Virus record (IMG/VR): IMGVR_UViG_3300046463_000356
Span: 1 to 38,630 of that record
DNA length: 38,630 nt
Origin: a virus
Strand: one strand, 5' to 3'
Every line of letters starts with the position of its first letter. The stretch's first letter is position 1. The notes beneath the pieces are model-generated. The model had not been told where the DNA came from, ran no database searches, and saw only the letters and a list, made by a program, of their open reading frames with translations. This document shows positions 36,984 through 38,630 of this stretch, piece after piece. A program made the translations under genes and the position numbers.

Positions 36984-37594
36984 TAACGCCCCGCCATCAG
37001 CCGCGCACGATCCGGCTGAGCCAGCGGGGTATCCTCCACCACGCGCAACTCAACCCGCTTGTCGACGATGCCGATCTCGGCGCCAAAAACGGTACACCAA
37101 TCCGTCAGTTGCCGAAGATTTGGTGAGTTGATCCCGAGTTCCCAATTCCGCAGTTGCGAGATGTGGTAGCCGATTTTATCCGACAATTGCGGTATGGTTA
37201 TGCGTCGCGCAAGGCGGATTTCCCGAAGTCGCTCGCACACGGGATGCACGGCTCGCTTGATGCGTCGTGCCGTTTTGCTGTCCCGACGCACCCCCATCGT
37301 GCTTGCCTGTCGGACAATTGATTCCCAATTTCGGTTCGACAGCGCCGCCATCACCTGCGCCTTGGGCGCGACAGGATAGAGCGTCCGCAACCGAGCCTTG
37401 TCGCGCTCGGTCCAGGCGTCGCCATGAAAGGCTTGCGCCAGCGGTCTCGCCCACGGATGAGGTTCGAGAATGCGATAGACCGACTGGTTGCAGACACCGA
37501 CTTTGCGGGCGATCGTCGGCGTCGACAAATTGCCCTCTACACGCAGTCGGATAATTTCGACCCGCTGTGTTTCGGTAATCGAACGCGAACCCAT
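36983..37594 (-). CDS. DNA-binding protein with three helix-turn-helix-like segments
   Basis: 203 residues from ATG 37594, which overlaps the previous stop (TGATG) and has AGGATC upstream. Residues 6-45 form an invertase/resolvase-type HTH (VEIIRLRVEGNLSTPTIARK). Residues 59-104 resemble a Myb/SANT-like repeat (WTERDKARLRTLYPVAPKAQ ending in GVRR). Residues 119-175 are a Cro/CI-type HTH (REIRLARRITIPQLSDKIGY, NWELGINSPNLRQL). It could regulate late genes or be a moron; it splits the head-tail joining genes. Confidence 0.68.
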   Translation of the reverse strand: MGSRSITETQRVEIIRLRVEGNLSTPTIARKVGVCNQSVYRILEPHPWARPLAQAFHGDAWTERDKARLRTLYPVAPKAQVMAALSNRNWESIVRQASTMGVRRDSKTARRIKRAVHPVCERLREIRLARRITIPQLSDKIGYHISQLRNWELGINSPNLRQLTDWCTVFGAEIGIVDKRVELRVVEDTPLAQPDRARLMAGR

Positions 37595-37962
37595 CACTGA
37601 TCCTGTAACGTTGCCGCCACGCGGCACCAGTCCGGCCAAACCTCGAAGCCGAATGCGATAAGCCAGACCGTCGCATCGGGGAAGATAATCAGATCACCGC
37701 CCGTCCCGGCGCCGCGGTTCATGCTGCCGAAGTTGCCGTAGAGATAGATCGAACGTCGCTCGCCGTTAAGCTGCAACCCCTCGATCATCTGCAAATCCTG
37801 ATACGTCAACGCCTGGATTTGCGCCTGCAATGTCGTATCGGTATAGGCCGGCGTGCGCGAGCCATCCGCGTTGATCATGTATCCGGTCGAGCGGCGCATC
37901 GTGACTGCCGTCATCGGATTGACGGCGGCGATGATCGGGGCGGCGATGGCGTGGAGGTTCAC
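37594..37962 (-). CDS. Head-closure/neck protein
   Basis: 122 residues. TGYMINADGSRTPAYTDTTL and DLIIFPDATVWLIAFGFEVW are typical of small head-closure or collar proteins that follow the gp10-like gene. Its start overlaps the upstream gene by four bases, and the downstream HTH gene overlaps its stop. Exact position in the neck is inferred from gene order. Confidence 0.6.
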   Translation of the reverse strand: MNLHAIAAPIIAAVNPMTAVTMRRSTGYMINADGSRTPAYTDTTLQAQIQALTYQDLQMIEGLQLNGERRSIYLYGNFGSMNRGAGTGGDLIIFPDATVWLIAFGFEVWPDWCRVAATLQDQ

Positions 37963-38414
37963 TTGGTTTCGACCTCGTAATCTACACTTGAAAGCATAAT
38001 TCCTTGGTCGATCAGCGGTTTGTCAAACCCCTTCCTTTTGATCGTGCTCGGCGCAAGCGGCGGCGCGACAAGATCGATGATGCTCTGCCGCAACTGCCCC
38101 GCGATGCCTGCGCCCATGCGCTTCAAGGTCGTCTCGACGTCATAATTCGTCGCAATCAGGTTCTTGCCGATCGCCGCCGGCCATTCGCCTGATTTTGATG
38201 CGATCATGCGGCGAAAGAAAGGCCGCGGCGGCTGGCCGCGCGAGGGCGCGCCGAACTCGTTGATCGCGGCGATCATCGGCACGCTTGTCCCATCCGGATA
38301 TGTCGAGTTTTCGAGGAAGCCAATGCGCACCACGCCCTCGCGCCCGACGCGATCCGCGATGCCTTTCAGCGCCGCATTGAGTTTGTCGCCGCCGGATAGA
38401 ACCTTCGTCGCCAC
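37959..38414 (-). CDS. HK97 gp10-like tail completion protein
   Basis: 151 residues from GTG 38414, preceded by GGGGA. I choose this start because the upstream gene ends at 38416-38418, one base before it. The core VVRIGFLENSTYPDGTSVPM, AAINEFGAPSRGQPPRPFFR and LAPSTIKRKGFDKPLIDQG matches tail completion/gp10-like proteins, including the N-E-F-G and PPRPFF motifs. It joins tail to head. Confidence 0.78.
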   Translation of the reverse strand: MATKVLSGGDKLNAALKGIADRVGREGVVRIGFLENSTYPDGTSVPMIAAINEFGAPSRGQPPRPFFRRMIASKSGEWPAAIGKNLIATNYDVETTLKRMGAGIAGQLRQSIIDLVAPPLAPSTIKRKGFDKPLIDQGIMLSSVDYEVETK

Positions 38415-38415
38415 G

Positions 38416-38630
38416 CTACCATCCCCAAGGCACGCCGAGCCCGCGCGAGAAACCACGAAATCGGGCGCGCGCGCCCGACAGAAGCGGCGAACTGTAGACC
38501 ATCTGCCGATATCCGGCGCTGGCCTGCCAATACTCGATGCCCCATTTCGTTTGAAAATAGTATGCCGCGCCTGCCGGCTGGTTGCCGCCGTCGATCTCGG
38601 CCGCGCCCGAGACGCTGCCTTCCGTCGCCT
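38416..38630 (-). CDS. C-terminal part of a structural protein (runs off the right edge)
   Basis: Only the last 71 codons are in the window: ATEGSVSGAAEIDGGNQPAG, AAYYFQTKWGIEYWQASAGY, ending GLGVPWGW. The sequence is aromatic and strand-like, as in head or connector proteins. It belongs to the same late operon: its stop is one base before the gp10-like GTG. Family unknown. Confidence 0.55.
   Translation of the reverse strand, partial: ATEGSVSGAAEIDGGNQPAGAAYYFQTKWGIEYWQASAGYRQMVYSSPLLSGARARFRGFSRGLGVPWGW

Noticed and set aside
1-38630. tRNA genes, CRISPR arrays, insertion sequences, attachment sites
   Set aside because: None were recognised when reading both strands; weak cases were not supported by structure or repeats.

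Overview
This window is part of the genome of a tailed phage (or prophage) with a contractile, myovirus-type tail. The genome is GC-rich. The host is probably an alphaproteobacterium: three near-identical promoter boxes contain CTTGAC, the alphaproteobacterial form of the -35 element, and many proteins resemble families I associate with phages of Rhizobiales and Rhodobacterales. The host call is an inference. No integrase, terminase, portal or major capsid gene is in the window; the last three probably lie beyond the right edge, because the leftward late operon enters from there with head-tail joining genes.

Layout. (1) 57-5911, minus strand: a tightly packed replication operon, read from a control region at 5912-5972. 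It holds a small protein, a DEAD/DEAH helicase, two small proteins, a dCTP deaminase/dUTPase-like enzyme, a 61-residue protein, a primase-polymerase/helicase, a truncated C5 cytosine methylase and a small protein of unknown function. (2) 5973-16243, plus strand: the opposite arm, starting with a Cro/YdaS-type HTH protein. It continues with small ORFs, a beta sliding clamp, a RusA resolvase, a truncated SNF2-type helicase next to a truncated N4/N6 methylase, a tandemly duplicated small gene, and a recombination block (Sak4-like ATPase, DUF669 protein, Cas4/AddB-like Fe-S nuclease). A lysozyme-like protein and a small exported protein end the arm. Three copies of one promoter box (5922, 8457, 11230) punctuate it. 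(3) 16311-38630, minus strand: the late region, read right to left. It runs through head-tail joining proteins, an HTH regulator, the neck terminator, DUF3383 sheath, tube, a tail-assembly chaperone with a -1 frameshift site, tape measure, baseplate, two secreted spike-like proteins, baseplate J and DUF2612 proteins, tail fibre, a chimeric gene, GH25 endolysin, holin, lipoprotein and small proteins. The two arms converge on a hairpin region at about 16274-16318.

How it works together: the early arms supply DNA replication and recombination factors that appear to rely on the host polymerase (a clamp is encoded, no polymerase is seen). The late arm builds the tail and lyses the cell.

I found no convincing new defence or mobile system. 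The most notable features are signs of gene mosaicism and decay: two methylases cut in different ways, a lysin-like N-terminus fused to a copied tail-fibre C-terminus, one loop module repeated in three different virion proteins, an AT-rich pair of tail-locus genes with Sec signal peptides, two small genes split between reading frames, and a regulator inserted among structural genes.
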